Shown here: positions 7,780 through 17,492 of the stretch, in pieces
Layout: each line of letters opens with the position of its first letter
Position numbering within the stretch: the first letter of the stretch is position 1
Source of the DNA: Roseiarcus sp963813555
Lineage (GTDB): Bacteria; Pseudomonadota; Alphaproteobacteria; Rhizobiales; Beijerinckiaceae
DNA length: 64,000 bases
Assembly: GCA_963813555.1 (NCBI GenBank)
Contig: CAWEZX010000007.1
Coordinates: forward strand, 310,001 to 374,000
Direction of reading: 5' to 3'
Notes under the pieces: model-generated
The model's input: only the letters and a program-made list of their open reading frames with translations
Databases searched by the model: none
Told to the model about the DNA's origin: nothing
Translations under genes and position numbers: made by a program

Positions 7780-9388
7780 TCAATTTTGCTGCCGACGCAA
7801 AAAAGCCGGGATGTCGAGATGATCGTCTTCGGAGACCGGAGGACGGGGAACGGGCCGACCATGCGGGTCGAGAGCGCCCGCGGGACGCACCGGGTGCGGG
7901 CGAGGCTGAGGGCGGGCAGGATCGGCCGGAGCCGAAGCATGGGGCCGCTGTAGCGGCGTTACCGGCGCCGGAGGCGCCGCGGCGCCCGGCGTGGCAGCGG
8001 ACTTCGCCATCGTGGCGCGTGATGCCGAATGCGGCCAGCTTCTCCAACAGCGACCGGCGGCGCGTTTCCGGCGCGGGGAGCGCGTTTTGCGCGTCGCGCA
8101 TCACGCGCAATTGGTTCTGCGCCAGTTGCGGCAGGTCCTCGATCTGCGGCATGCGGGGCGAGCGAACGACCGGCTGCTCCGGCGCTGGCGGAACGAATTC
8201 CTCGTGCGCCAATTCGTCCGCTTCGAGGCTGGGCTCGATTGGGTCGGGGAACGCTGCGGCAGGCACAACTGCGTCCTCATGGCTGAGCGTCGCAGCTGCG
8301 AGCCCAGCCGGGTCAGCCTGGACTAAAGCCGGACGAGCTGAGCGATGCGGCGTGAAACCGCGCGGGCGAGCGAACGCTTCGGCCCTCGGATGGGCGTTGA
8401 CCGGCTCGATCTGTCCGATCGCCTCCTGATCGATGCCGGTGGCGACGACCGAGACGCGGACGACGCCATCGAGCGCCGAATTGAAGGTGGCGCCGAGGAT
8501 GATGTTGGCCTCCTCGTCGACCTCCTGGCGGATGCGGCTCGCCGCCTCGTCGACTTCGTACAGCGTGAGATCATTGCCGCCGGTGATCGAGATCAAGAGG
8601 CCGCGCGCGCCGCGCATCGAAGTCTCGTCAAGCAGCGGATTGGCGATCGCAGCTTCGGCGGCCTGCACCGCGCGCTTGTCGCCTGCGGCTTCGCCGGTGC
8701 CCATCATCGCCTTGCCCATTTCGCTCATGATCGAGCGCACGTCGGCGAAATCAAGGTTAATAAGTCCTTCCTTCACCATCAGGTCCGTGATGCAGGCGAC
8801 GCCGGAATAGAGAACCTGGTCGGCCATGGCGAAGGCGTCGGCGAAGGTGGTCTTTTCGTTGGCGACGCGGAACAGGTTTTGGTTTGGAATGATGATCAGC
8901 GTGTCGACCGCCTTCTGCAGGTCGGAGATCCCGGTCTCGGCGACTTTCATGCGCCGCCCGCCCTCGAAGTGAAACGGCTTGGTGACCACCCCGACGGTGA
9001 GAATGCCGAGTTCGCGCGCGGCTCTGGCGATGACTGGCGCGGCGCCTGTGCCGGTGCCGCCGCCCATGCCGGCGGTGACGAACACCATGTGCGCCCCGGC
9101 GAGGTGATCGCGGATCTCCTCGAGCGCCTCCTCTGCGGCCGCCTTGCCAACTTCAGGCTTGGATCCGGCCCCGAGGCCCTCCGTGACCTGAAGGCCCATC
9201 TGGATGATGCGTTCGGCGCGGGACGACGTGAGCGCCTGCGCGTCCGTGTTGGCGACGATGAAATCGACGCCCGACAGGCCCGAAACGATCATGTTGTTGA
9301 CCGCGTTGCCGCCGGCGCCGCCGACGCCGCACACCATGATGCGGGGCTTCAATTCCCGGAGTTCGGGCGCTTTCAGGTTGATCGACAT
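7780..9388 (-). CDS. ftsZ: Cell division GTPase FtsZ, one frameshift before the C-terminal peptide
   Basis: The tubulin homologue that forms the division ring. I start at the ATG at 9388 (MSINLKAPELRELKPRIMVC); an earlier in-frame ATG adds a non-conserved leader. The GTPase domain is complete, with the GGTGTGAAPV tubulin signature, the NTDAQAL and DFADV segments and the SITGGNDLTLYEVDEAA block. The long Ala/Pro-rich linker runs to RRSLLEKLAAFGITRHDG, then the frame drifts into junk. One base away, from about 8010, the remaining linker and the conserved FtsA-binding tail DDHLDIPAFLRRQQN continue to TGA at 7780. A single-base indel near 8010 restores a normal FtsZ; I infer a sequence error. Confidence 0.95.
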
Positions 9389-9484
9389 GCTTGCCTCATT
9401 GGTTGGACGCCCGCCGGCGCCGATTGGAATGCGTGTTTTCCCTTCACCCACGCCCTCGCCTCCGGCGAGCGCCTCTTACGCGCC

Positions 9485-10801
9485 TTAGAAACTATCCTTC
9501 AGCCACCGCCCGACCCGCGCCGCGTACCCGCTTTCGCCCTGACGCTGACGCGTATGCGAGCGCGTGATTTCGAAATATTCGAGGCCGGCCATTTGCGGAT
9601 AAACCATGAGACCAACCGCGGCGGCGAAGGAGGGGCTCTTGCCGGATTCCGGCAGCCCTTCGATCCCGAGCGGCCGCCCGACGCGCGCCTGGCTGGAGAG
9701 GGTCGTGCGCGCCAGTTCCGGCAACCCCGTCAACTGGCAGGCGCCCCCCGTCATCACCAATCGGCGGCCGGCCTGAGCCGCATGGCCCGACGCCTTGAGC
9801 CGGTCGCGCACAAGTTCGAGAATCTCCTCCACCCGCGGGCGGATGATGCGGACGAGTTCGGACTTCGGCAGGTGGCTTGGATGATCCCCGTCGTCGCCGA
9901 GCCGGTGGGTGGCGATGGTCTCCCGATCGTCCGACGGCGAGGCGATGCAGGCGCCGTACAGCGTCTTCAGACGTTCGGCGTCGCTGACCGAAATGTTGAG
10001 CCCGCGCGCGACGTCCCGCGTCACGTGGATGCCGCCAAGCGCCACCGCGTCGACATGGATGAGCCGCCCGCCAGCGAACACCCCGACCGTCGTCGAGCCG
10101 CCGCCGAAATCGACCACTGCGGCGCCAAGCTCCGCCTCGTCGTCGACCAGCGTCGAGAGGCCCGTGGCGTAAGGCGTCGCCACCAAGGCCTCGACCCGCA
10201 GATGGCAGCGTTCGATGACCAGCATCAGATTGCGCGCGGCCGCCGAATCACAGGTGGCGAGATGAAGGTCGACGCCAAGCTCGTGGCCGACCATGCCCTT
10301 GGGATCGCGCACGTCCTTCATTGCGTCGAGCCGGAAGGCGGTCGGAAGGGCGTGCAGGATCGTCCGCCCGGGCTCGGCGTTCACGGCCGCCGCAGCCTCG
10401 AGCACGTGGTGGAGGTCGTGCTCGGCGACGGTCTTGCCGCGCAACGTGGCGTCCGCGCGGTGGCGGCGCGAGGCGAGACGTCCGCCAGACATGTTGACGA
10501 TGACGCCGGCGACCTCGACGCCCGCCATGCGCTCGGCTGCGTCGATGGCCAGCCGCGCGGCATGCTCCGCCGCGTGGAGATCAACCACCGCGCCGCCCTT
10601 CACGCCATTCGAGCGCTGATGGCCGATGCCGAGCACTTTGCACCGGTGGGTGCGCCCGCGCAGCGCCTCCGACGGCTCCATGGGCGTCAGGCGGGCGATC
10701 AGGCATACGATCTTGGAAGCGCCGACGTCGAGCACCGAGAGAATGGCGCTTTTGCGGGCCGGGATCTGGCGCATCCGTGGGGCGAGCGATCTCAGGCTCA
10801 T
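9485..10801 (-). CDS. ftsA: Cell division protein FtsA
   Basis: The actin-like ATPase that anchors FtsZ to the membrane and recruits later division proteins. The start at 10801 (MSLRSLAPRMRQIPARKSAI) overlaps the ftsQ stop by four bases, and an upstream extension would lie inside ftsQ. The 438 residues contain the phosphate-1 loop VLDVGASKIVCLIA, the SHS2-like insert (VNMSGGRLASRR), the phosphate-2 segment VVDFGGGSTTVGVF, the adenosine motif VMTGGACQLTGL and a C-terminal amphipathic helix VGRWLKDSF for membrane binding. It is intact. Confidence 0.96.
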   Translation of the reverse strand: MSLRSLAPRMRQIPARKSAILSVLDVGASKIVCLIARLTPMEPSEALRGRTHRCKVLGIGHQRSNGVKGGAVVDLHAAEHAARLAIDAAERMAGVEVAGVIVNMSGGRLASRRHRADATLRGKTVAEHDLHHVLEAAAAVNAEPGRTILHALPTAFRLDAMKDVRDPKGMVGHELGVDLHLATCDSAAARNLMLVIERCHLRVEALVATPYATGLSTLVDDEAELGAAVVDFGGGSTTVGVFAGGRLIHVDAVALGGIHVTRDVARGLNISVSDAERLKTLYGACIASPSDDRETIATHRLGDDGDHPSHLPKSELVRIIRPRVEEILELVRDRLKASGHAAQAGRRLVMTGGACQLTGLPELARTTLSSQARVGRPLGIEGLPESGKSPSFAAAVGLMVYPQMAGLEYFEITRSHTRQRQGESGYAARVGRWLKDSF

Positions 10802-11739
10802 GGCTGGGCGCCCTTCTTGGCCGGGTGGGCCTCCGCCCAGGCGGTAACCGCATCTTCGGTCAGCCGCACGAATACTCGTCCCGGAACCCGGAAATCGAGC
10901 GCCAGCATGTCTTTGTCCAAGATCCGGGACTGGCGTTGAAGGCTGAGAAGGTCGGTGATCGCAGCTTGAGGATTGTCTTCGGGCAGCTTGACGTCGACGC
11001 CCGACTTCAGCCGCAGATTCCACCGCCGCTGACCGACCAGGACGCCAGCCTCGACGCGGGGCTTCAATTCGTCCATCGCATCGAGCAACCCGACGTATTC
11101 GCGCACACGCGCATTCGCGCCTTCGCCGACGACAAACGGCAGATCGGCGTACCGGCCGTCGCTGACCTCGTCGATCGGCGCCCCGTCGGCCGCGATTGCG
11201 CTGACGTCTCCGTCCTTTTGCCAGACGGCGTAAGGCGTGCGCTCGACGATCTGGATGACGATCTGGTTGGGGTAAAGCTTGCGCACGCTCGCCTGCTTGA
11301 CGAGCGGATCGGCCTCGAGTTTCGCCCTCGCTTGGGCGACGTCGAAAAACGGCAGCGATCGGCTGGCGTCAATGCCCGCGATCGCGAGGATCCTGGGTTC
11401 GCTCATGTGGGTCGCGCCGGAGACCGTGACGACAGAGACGCCGAGGCCGAGAGACCGCGCGACCCAATCGCCAGCGTGGCTCGCTTGCGCGACGACCCCA
11501 TCGAGCTGGCCGCCTCGCTCGGCGCCCAGAAGCGCCGCGCCGAGGAGAACGAAGACCGTCAGCACGATATCGAGCTTGCGCGGCGCCGGACGATCCAGGC
11601 GAACGCGCCAGCTCAGCGACGCCCGCGCCGCCCGCTCGGCGCGCAGCAGCACCTTGTGCGGAGGCCCTTCGGGCGCAACCGGGGCCAGAGACGGCCGCGC
11701 CGCCTTTACCCATCCGAGCATTCCGCTCAACCTTCGCAC
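10798..11739 (-). CDS. ftsQ: Cell division protein FtsQ
   Basis: A bitopic inner-membrane protein that bridges early and late divisome proteins. Of its 313 residues, the first 50 are a basic cytoplasmic tail, followed by one transmembrane helix (LDIVLTVFVLLGAALLGA, about 57-74), then a periplasmic POTRA domain beginning VSVVTVSGATHMSEPRILA and an FtsQ beta domain (VVGEGANARVREYVGLLDAM). It is the first gene of the minus-strand division run. In many relatives murB and ddl precede it, but here the upstream 587 bases hold no gene, only regulatory sequence. Confidence 0.93.
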   Translation of the reverse strand: MRRLSGMLGWVKAARPSLAPVAPEGPPHKVLLRAERAARASLSWRVRLDRPAPRKLDIVLTVFVLLGAALLGAERGGQLDGVVAQASHAGDWVARSLGLGVSVVTVSGATHMSEPRILAIAGIDASRSLPFFDVAQARAKLEADPLVKQASVRKLYPNQIVIQIVERTPYAVWQKDGDVSAIAADGAPIDEVSDGRYADLPFVVGEGANARVREYVGLLDAMDELKPRVEAGVLVGQRRWNLRLKSGVDVKLPEDNPQAAITDLLSLQRQSRILDKDMLALDFRVPGRVFVRLTEDAVTAWAEAHPAKKGAQP

Positions 11740-12326
11740 GACCCGTCCTCCAGCATCCGGGCGCCTGGCTTATTCAACGAAAAGCCGGCGTGGGCGGTCC
11801 GTTCCGGCAGGGACGACGTCGCCGTCTACCCCGGCCGAACATTGGCGCGGCTGACGCCGCGACAACTCAGAGCCGATAGGCTCCGGCGCGAAGTTGTGGG
11901 CCTTATAGTAAATATTCGGTTTAAAGAATCCTCCACGGGATGGCGTACGAGTCGCCCTTTGAGTCTTTTGCGTCATTTTCCGCCAACGCTTGGGAAGCGG
12001 GAGGGCGTACGCTTAGACTGAGCAGCCGATGATGAAAGCCGCGACGGCGGTGATTCGGACCGAGGCGCGCCGCCCGCTCGGTCAGCCGGTCCGTGCTTAA
12101 GACCGCGAGTGGCTTCATCGCCCGCCGATTCCCTAACATTGCGCAAAAACGCAGAGTTAAGGCACGATTAAGTCCAAGGGCTTAACGATGCGTTAACCCA
12201 AGCGAATCGGACGGCGGAAAAGCCCAGGGGCGCGAGCTCGGATTGTCCACAAGCCTTAAGTTTTTCCGTCTAACCTCAGCTCGCGCCGATTGGTAGCCAG
12301 CCCGCGCCCCATCCACGGGAAATCCG
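11740..12326. other. Gene-free regulatory gap between ftsQ and the oxygenase gene
   Basis: This 587-base divergent gap separates ftsQ (minus) from the gene at 12327 (plus). I see no coding potential resembling MurB, Ddl or any other protein. It contains an AT-rich stretch near 11900-11920 and the two exact CtrA-type boxes at 12157-12196, so it probably holds promoters for both directions. Confidence 0.7.
12157..12196. promoter_or_regulatory. Two tandem perfect CtrA boxes
   Basis: TTAA-GGCACGA-TTAA (12157-12171) and TTAA-CGATGCG-TTAAC (12182-12196) both match TTAA-N7-TTAA exactly, and the second also matches the trailing C. Their starts are 25 bases apart. CtrA, the master cell-cycle response regulator of many alphaproteobacteria, binds this motif and controls ftsQA and ftsZ transcription in Caulobacter. 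The pair lies about 420 bases upstream of ftsQ and 130 bases upstream of the gene at 12327. Which gene it controls is not decided by the sequence. Confidence 0.7.
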
Positions 12327-13406
12327 ATGTCCGAACAAGCCGACTTTGCGCTCAAGCCCGGCGTCCGCCGGGGCGACAGCGCCTTTCTCCTCAATCAGGG
12401 GCGACATCGCCTAGCCTTCGATCCCTTTCCCGGCCGATATATTGCGCTCGCCTTCCTCGGTTCGACCGCCAACCCTGCATTTGAGGCCGCGCTCGTGGCG
12501 TTGGAGGCTAACCGGCGCCTCGTCGACGAAGGCAGAGCCGCGTTCTTCGCCGTGGGCGCCGAATCCTCGGGGCCGGAGATCGCGCTCGAGGCTCGATTTC
12601 CCTCGATCGTGTTTCTGTGGGACAGCGACGAGATGGCGCGCGCCTTCGGGGCCGGCCGGGCTTATGTCATCCTCGACCCGATGCTGCGCGTCGTCGACGT
12701 CGGCCCCTTGGACGACGGGGAGCGGGCGCTGGCGCGGTTGGACGAGTTGCTTTCGCAAAATAAGGCGCCCGGCCCCTGCCCACCGGCGCCGATTCTCACC
12801 TTGGCGGATGTTTTCGAGCCGGAACTCTGCGCCCACCTCGTCGCCTGCTTCGAGCGCGGCGGCGGGACGGACAGCGGCTTCATGCAGGATGAGGGCGGAC
12901 GGTCTGTCGAGAATTTCGACGACAGCTGGAAACGTCGACGCGATTTCCATCTGACCGACCCGGGGCTTATCGCCAATCTGCGGGCGCGCGTCGGCCGACG
13001 GATCTGCCCGGAGATCAAGAAAGCGTTTCAGATGCGGCCGACTCGAATCGAGCGCGACCTTGTGGCGCGCTACGACGCCGAGACCGGCGGGCATTTCGGT
13101 CCGCACCGCGACGACACCGGGATCTCGGTCGCGCACCGCCGCTTCGCGGTCTCAATCAATCTGAACACGGATTTCGACGGCGGCGAGATTTCGTTTCCCG
13201 AGTACAGCCCCCGCGCCTTCAAGGCTGCACCCGGAACCGCGATCGTATTCTCCGCTTCGATTCTCCACCAAGTGTCGCGCGTGACTCGCGGCCGGCGCTA
13301 TGTGTTCCTCACCTTCCTTTTTGACGAAGAGGCCGAGCGGGTGAGACAGGCGAATTTGAAGGCGACGCAAGAGGCGCAGCGCGAGCCTCAACTGGCGAGC
13401 GCATAA
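12327..13406 (+). CDS. Thioredoxin-fold domain fused to a 2OG-Fe(II) oxygenase
   Basis: A 359-residue two-domain protein. Residues 1 to about 148 look like an AhpC/TSA-type peroxiredoxin fold (RYIALAFLGSTANPAFEAAL, ILDPMLRVVDVG), but the position where the peroxidatic cysteine belongs has none. Residues 155-335 are a prolyl-4-hydroxylase-type dioxygenase domain with the iron triad His260-x-Asp262 (GPHRDD) and His314 (SILHQV), and a 2-oxoglutarate-binding Arg at 321 or 323 (TRGRRYVFLTF). It would hydroxylate an unknown substrate. The substrate cannot be read from the sequence. The spacing of the iron and cosubstrate residues is complete, so I expect an active enzyme. It lies 130 bases downstream of two CtrA boxes. 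Confidence 0.85.
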   Translation: MSEQADFALKPGVRRGDSAFLLNQGRHRLAFDPFPGRYIALAFLGSTANPAFEAALVALEANRRLVDEGRAAFFAVGAESSGPEIALEARFPSIVFLWDSDEMARAFGAGRAYVILDPMLRVVDVGPLDDGERALARLDELLSQNKAPGPCPPAPILTLADVFEPELCAHLVACFERGGGTDSGFMQDEGGRSVENFDDSWKRRRDFHLTDPGLIANLRARVGRRICPEIKKAFQMRPTRIERDLVARYDAETGGHFGPHRDDTGISVAHRRFAVSINLNTDFDGGEISFPEYSPRAFKAAPGTAIVFSASILHQVSRVTRGRRYVFLTFLFDEEAERVRQANLKATQEAQREPQLASA

Positions 13407-13421
13407 TCGGCGGCGGCGGAA

Positions 13422-14705
13422 CTACGCCGGGCTCGCCTTGGGCCTCGGCCCGCCCGTCGCCCAATCGAGAAGTTCGACCGTGTGAACGACCGGCACAGTG
13501 GTTCCGCTGGCGATCTGAGTCAGGCAGCCGATGTTGCCCGCAGCGATCAGATCAGGCGAGGTGGCGCTGATATTTGCGACTTTTCGGTCGCGGAGCTTAC
13601 GCGCGATCTCCGGCTGCAGCAGATTGTATGTGCCGGCCGAGCCGCAGCACAGGTGCCCTTCGGGCGGGTCGAGCACGACGAACCCCGCTTCCTTCAACAG
13701 CCGCTTCGGCTCATCGCGGATTTGCTGCCCGTGCTGCAGCGAACAGGCGCTGTGGTAGGCGACGCGCTGCCCGGTCGGATTGACGTGAGCTTGCAGCCCG
13801 ATTTCGCTCATGAGCTCGGTGACGTCTCGCGTGAGCGACGAGACGGTCTGCGCGGCCTCTGCGAGTTCGGGATCGTTCCGGAGCACGAACCCATAGTCCT
13901 TGACCGTCGTGCCGCATCCAGATGCATTGATGACGATCGCATCGAGTCCGCCATTGGCGATCTCTCTCGTCCAGGCCAGGATGTTCGCGCGCGCATGGTC
14001 ACGGGCCCCTTGTCCGAGGTGGTGGGTGAGCGCGCCGCAACATCCCGCGCCTGCGGCGACGACAACTTCGCAGCCATGGCGGGTTAAGAGCCTGATCGTC
14101 GCCTCGTTGATCTGCGGCGCCAGAACCTGTTGGGCGCACCCGCTCAGCAAAGCGACCCGCCGCACTCGCTGCCCCTCGCTCTTGAACACCTGCGGCCGGT
14201 CGACAGGCGAAGCGCGCGGTAGCCTCGAGGGAACGAGCGCAAGCGCCGCTTTCAGCCGCTCCGGCAGAAGCGGGCCGAATGGCGCGCCCAAGCGGGCCAC
14301 CCACAGAGACGTGCGAAACAGAGTTGGGCTGGGCAGGACGATCCCGAAGACGCGCCGTAATAGCCTATCGAACCACGGCCGCTTGAACGTCTTCTCGATA
14401 TGATGCCGGGCATGGTCAACAAGATGCATGTAATTGACGCCCGACGGGCAGGTTGTCATGCAAGACAGGCAGGAGAGGCAGCGGTCAATATGCTTGACGA
14501 CCTCGGGTGTGGCCGGGCGGTCGTTCTCCAGCATGTCCTTGATCAGGTAGATGCGTCCCCTCGGGCTGTCGAGCTCGTCGCCGAGAAGGACATAGGTCGG
14601 GCAGGTCGCGGTGCAGAACCCGCAATGCACGCAGGCGCGCAAGATCTTTTCGGATGCGTTGACTGCGGGATCGGCCAGTTGCGCGTCGGTGAAATTCGTC
14701 TGCAT
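13422..14705 (-). CDS. glcF: Glycolate oxidase iron-sulfur subunit
   Basis: The electron-transfer subunit of the membrane-associated glycolate dehydrogenase GlcDEF. Two ferredoxin-type 4Fe-4S motifs are near the N-terminus, CVHCGFCTATCPTY and CLSCLSCMTTCPSG, followed by two CCG-domain cysteine-rich blocks (GAGCCGALTHHLGQ and LCCGSAGTYN). At 427 residues it has the usual length. Its ATG shares one base with the glcE TGA (TGATG), so translation is coupled. It is the last gene of the gcl-to-glcF operon. Confidence 0.95.
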   Translation of the reverse strand: MQTNFTDAQLADPAVNASEKILRACVHCGFCTATCPTYVLLGDELDSPRGRIYLIKDMLENDRPATPEVVKHIDRCLSCLSCMTTCPSGVNYMHLVDHARHHIEKTFKRPWFDRLLRRVFGIVLPSPTLFRTSLWVARLGAPFGPLLPERLKAALALVPSRLPRASPVDRPQVFKSEGQRVRRVALLSGCAQQVLAPQINEATIRLLTRHGCEVVVAAGAGCCGALTHHLGQGARDHARANILAWTREIANGGLDAIVINASGCGTTVKDYGFVLRNDPELAEAAQTVSSLTRDVTELMSEIGLQAHVNPTGQRVAYHSACSLQHGQQIRDEPKRLLKEAGFVVLDPPEGHLCCGSAGTYNLLQPEIARKLRDRKVANISATSPDLIAAGNIGCLTQIASGTTVPVVHTVELLDWATGGPRPKASPA

Positions 14706-15924
14706 CAGGGGCCTTCCTGCATGCGTCCGGGATTGAGGACGCCGCGGGGGTCAAATCCGCTTTTCACGCGCGCGGTGAGCTGAGCGAGCCCGGCGCTCAA
14801 AGGCTCGAACACCGGCACCGAGGCGCGAACGGCTTCCGGCGCCACGACCAGAGTGGCATGACCGCCCGCTGATTTGACCAGAGGACGAACGATGCCGGCG
14901 CCCGCGTCGGGGCCGGCCTCTGCGGGATCGAGACTCAACCAGATCAGTCCTCCGCCCCAATCGAAGTAAAATTCCGCAGACGCCAGCGTGGAGAGAATCG
15001 AATGCGCGACGGACGGCGCGTGGTTCGGCGTCGGACAGAGCCGCCAAACAATGCGCGACCCTTGCGGGAGACATGGCTGAACGGCGCCGACCTCCGACCA
15101 GAAGGCCTCAGTCTCCTCATCGTTGAGACGCGCGCCTCGCCCGATCAGAGCCTCGAGCGCGTTGGCGCGATAGGCGACCGACGGCCGCGGGCCTTCCAGC
15201 CGCATTGCCGTCACTGCGCCGAGCCCTGCCGCCACTGCGCGGCTCTTCGAACGGCGCGCTGCGGACGCTGGCAAATGCGCGGCGCCGGATACCTCGAAGG
15301 GCGAGTTCAGCGCATTCGCCAAGACGGGGATCGCGACCTGGTCCGCAAGCCCATGCAGCACGATGGTGCACGATGTCTCGGGCTTCGGCATAACTTTGAA
15401 CTCAACTCGGTGAGCGCCGACAGCGTGCCATAGGCGCCCGTTTGCAATTTGCACATGTCGTAGCCAGTGACGTTCTTGACCACCTTGCCGCCGGCTTTCC
15501 AGATTTCGCCGAAGCCGTTCACGCCGGAAAAGCCGAGGACGTAGTCGCGCGCCGATCCTGCGCGCACGCGCCGCGATCCGGCCAGATTGCAGGCGATCAC
15601 GCCCCCCAGCGTTTGCTCGCCTTGCGCGCCGAGAAGGGCGCGCCAGTCGGGCGGCTCGAAAGCCAGCATCTGCCGCGTCTTGGCAAGCTCGGCGTTGATC
15701 GAGTCAAGCGGCTCGCCCGGGCGCGCCGTCAAGACAAGCTCGGCGGCCTCGTAGTCAACGATTCCCGAGAGTCGCGAAACGTCGAGAACGTGATCGGTTT
15801 TCATCGGGCGGCCGAGCGCGCGCTTCGTGCCGCCGGCAACGATTTCGAGAGTGTCGCCCTCGGCGGCGACCCACGAAATCATCTCCGCGATTTGCTTGGC
15901 GTCCGACGGTTGCAAAACCGACAC
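14705..15924 (-). CDS. glcE: Glycolate oxidase FAD-binding subunit GlcE, one frameshift
   Basis: The second FAD-binding subunit of glycolate dehydrogenase. The N-terminal half, from MSVLQPSDAKQIAEMISWVA, carries the PCMH FAD-binding features (EIVAGGTKRALGRP, GGVIACNLAGSRRVRAGSARDYVLG, GGKVVKNVTGYDMCKLQTG). At about 15405 the frame is lost, and the C-terminal half resumes one base away with VEFKVMPKPETSCTIVLHGL and ends GVLNPGRMQEGP, the usual end of the family. Restoring one base gives about 406 residues, a normal size. I infer a one-base deletion in the sequence. It starts 11 bases after glcD. Confidence 0.88.
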
Positions 15925-15935
15925 TGTCGCTCCTG

Positions 15936-17426
15936 TCAGAAGCGCGGCAGGTCGGGAAACGCGACATTGCCCGCGTGCACATGCATGCGGCCGAGCTCAG
16001 CGCAGCGGCAAAGCTGGGGAAACACCTTGCCCGGATTGAGCAGCCCCTCCGAATCGAAGGCGCATTTAAGTCGTTGCTGCTGATTGAGGTCGATCTCGTT
16101 GAACATCGCGTCCATGAGATCGCGCTTCTCAACGCCGACCCCGTGCTCGCCCGTCAGAACGCCGCCAACGCGCACACAGAGCCTGAGGATCTCCGCGCCA
16201 AATTCCTCCGCCCGGTCGAGTTCACCGGGCTTGTTGGCGTCGTAAAGGATCAGTGGATGAAGGTTGCCGTCGCCAGCGTGAAAGACATTGGCGACCCGCA
16301 ATCCGAACCGTTCCTGCATCTGGTTCATCTGCTGAAGAACGCGGCCAATCTCTCGGCGCGGAATTGTTCCATCCATGCAATAATAGTCCGGCGAGATTCG
16401 GCCAACCGCCGGGAAAGCCGCCTTTCGCCCAGCCCAGAACAACAACCGCTCCGCCTCGGACTGGCTGGTTCGACAGCTCGTCGCCCCGTGGCGTTCGGCC
16501 AGGGCCTCGACTTCCGCCGTCAGATGATCGACTTCGGCCTCGCAGCCGTCGAGTTCGACGATCAGCAGCGCTTCACAATCGAGCGGGTAGCCGGCGTGGA
16601 CGAACGCTTCGGCCGCGGCAACCGCGGGCCGATCCATGATTTCCATTCCGCCGGGAATAATCCCGCCGCCGATCACCGCGGCGACGCAGTCGCCTGCGCC
16701 CTCGACCGTAGAGAAACCAATGAGAAGCGCGCGCGCGCCAGGCGGCTTCGGCAGGATCCGAACGGTGACCTCGGTGACGATTCCGAGCATCCCCTCAGAG
16801 CCGACCATGACGCCGAGGAGGTCGTAGCCAGCGGAATCGAAATGCTTGCCGCCGAGCCGCACGATCTCGCCGTCGATCGTCACCATTTCGATGCCGATGA
16901 CGTTGTTGGTCGTGAGCCCATATTTGAGGCAGTGAACCCCGCCCGAATTCTCGGCGACATTTCCGCCGATCGTGCAGGCGATCTGGCTCGACGGGTCGGG
17001 CGCATAGTAGAGGCCCAGACCCTGCACGGCGTGGGTGATGCCGAGATTGGTCACGCCCGGCTGCGCGACGACGCAGCGATTGGCCACATCGATCTCGAGG
17101 ATCTTGTTGAATTTGCCCATGCCGAGGAGAACGCCGTCGGCAAGCGGCAGGGCGCCCCCTGAGAGCGACGTTCCGGCGCCGCGGGGGACGACTTTGACTT
17201 TGTTCGCGGCGCAATAGCGCAGGACGTCGACGACCTGCGCCGTCGTCTGCGGAAGCACGGCGACCATCGGCGGCTGGCGATAGGCGGTAAGCCCGTCACT
17301 TTCGAACGCGCGCAACTCCTTCTCATGGTCGATGACGCCCTCGCCCGGGACGAGGCGCCGTAGCGCCAGGACAATCTCAGCGCGGCGGCCAAGGATGACG
17401 CGATCGGGTTCAGGCATGGCGATCAT
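15936..17426 (-). CDS. glcD: Glycolate oxidase catalytic subunit
   Basis: An FAD-linked oxidase that converts glycolate (or D-lactate) to glyoxylate. Its 496 residues start with the PCMH FAD domain, including VVPRGAGTSLSGGALPL, PDPSSQIACTIGGNVAENSGG and VGSEGMLGIVTEVTVR. The C-terminal FAD-oxidase domain has NVFHAGDGNLHP and GGVLTGEHGVGVEKR, whose His and Glu are conserved in the family. It is intact. A start nine bases downstream (MPEPDRV) is also possible. Its partners GlcE and GlcF follow at once, and glycerate kinase precedes it by 66 bases. Confidence 0.96.
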   Translation of the reverse strand: MIAMPEPDRVILGRRAEIVLALRRLVPGEGVIDHEKELRAFESDGLTAYRQPPMVAVLPQTTAQVVDVLRYCAANKVKVVPRGAGTSLSGGALPLADGVLLGMGKFNKILEIDVANRCVVAQPGVTNLGITHAVQGLGLYYAPDPSSQIACTIGGNVAENSGGVHCLKYGLTTNNVIGIEMVTIDGEIVRLGGKHFDSAGYDLLGVMVGSEGMLGIVTEVTVRILPKPPGARALLIGFSTVEGAGDCVAAVIGGGIIPGGMEIMDRPAVAAAEAFVHAGYPLDCEALLIVELDGCEAEVDHLTAEVEALAERHGATSCRTSQSEAERLLFWAGRKAAFPAVGRISPDYYCMDGTIPRREIGRVLQQMNQMQERFGLRVANVFHAGDGNLHPLILYDANKPGELDRAEEFGAEILRLCVRVGGVLTGEHGVGVEKRDLMDAMFNEIDLNQQQRLKCAFDSEGLLNPGKVFPQLCRCAELGRMHVHAGNVAFPDLPRF

Positions 17427-17492
17427 GGCGCGCCTCCAACGGCAAAGACCATTATAAGAACAGATACTGTTGCGCGGCGGCTAAGCAAGTGC

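Noticed and set aside
12243..12251. DnaA-box-like TTGTCCACA near the CtrA boxes, as a replication origin
   Set aside because: Only one near-match, no cluster of boxes, no AT-rich unwinding region and no origin-associated genes such as hemE, parAB or dnaA nearby.
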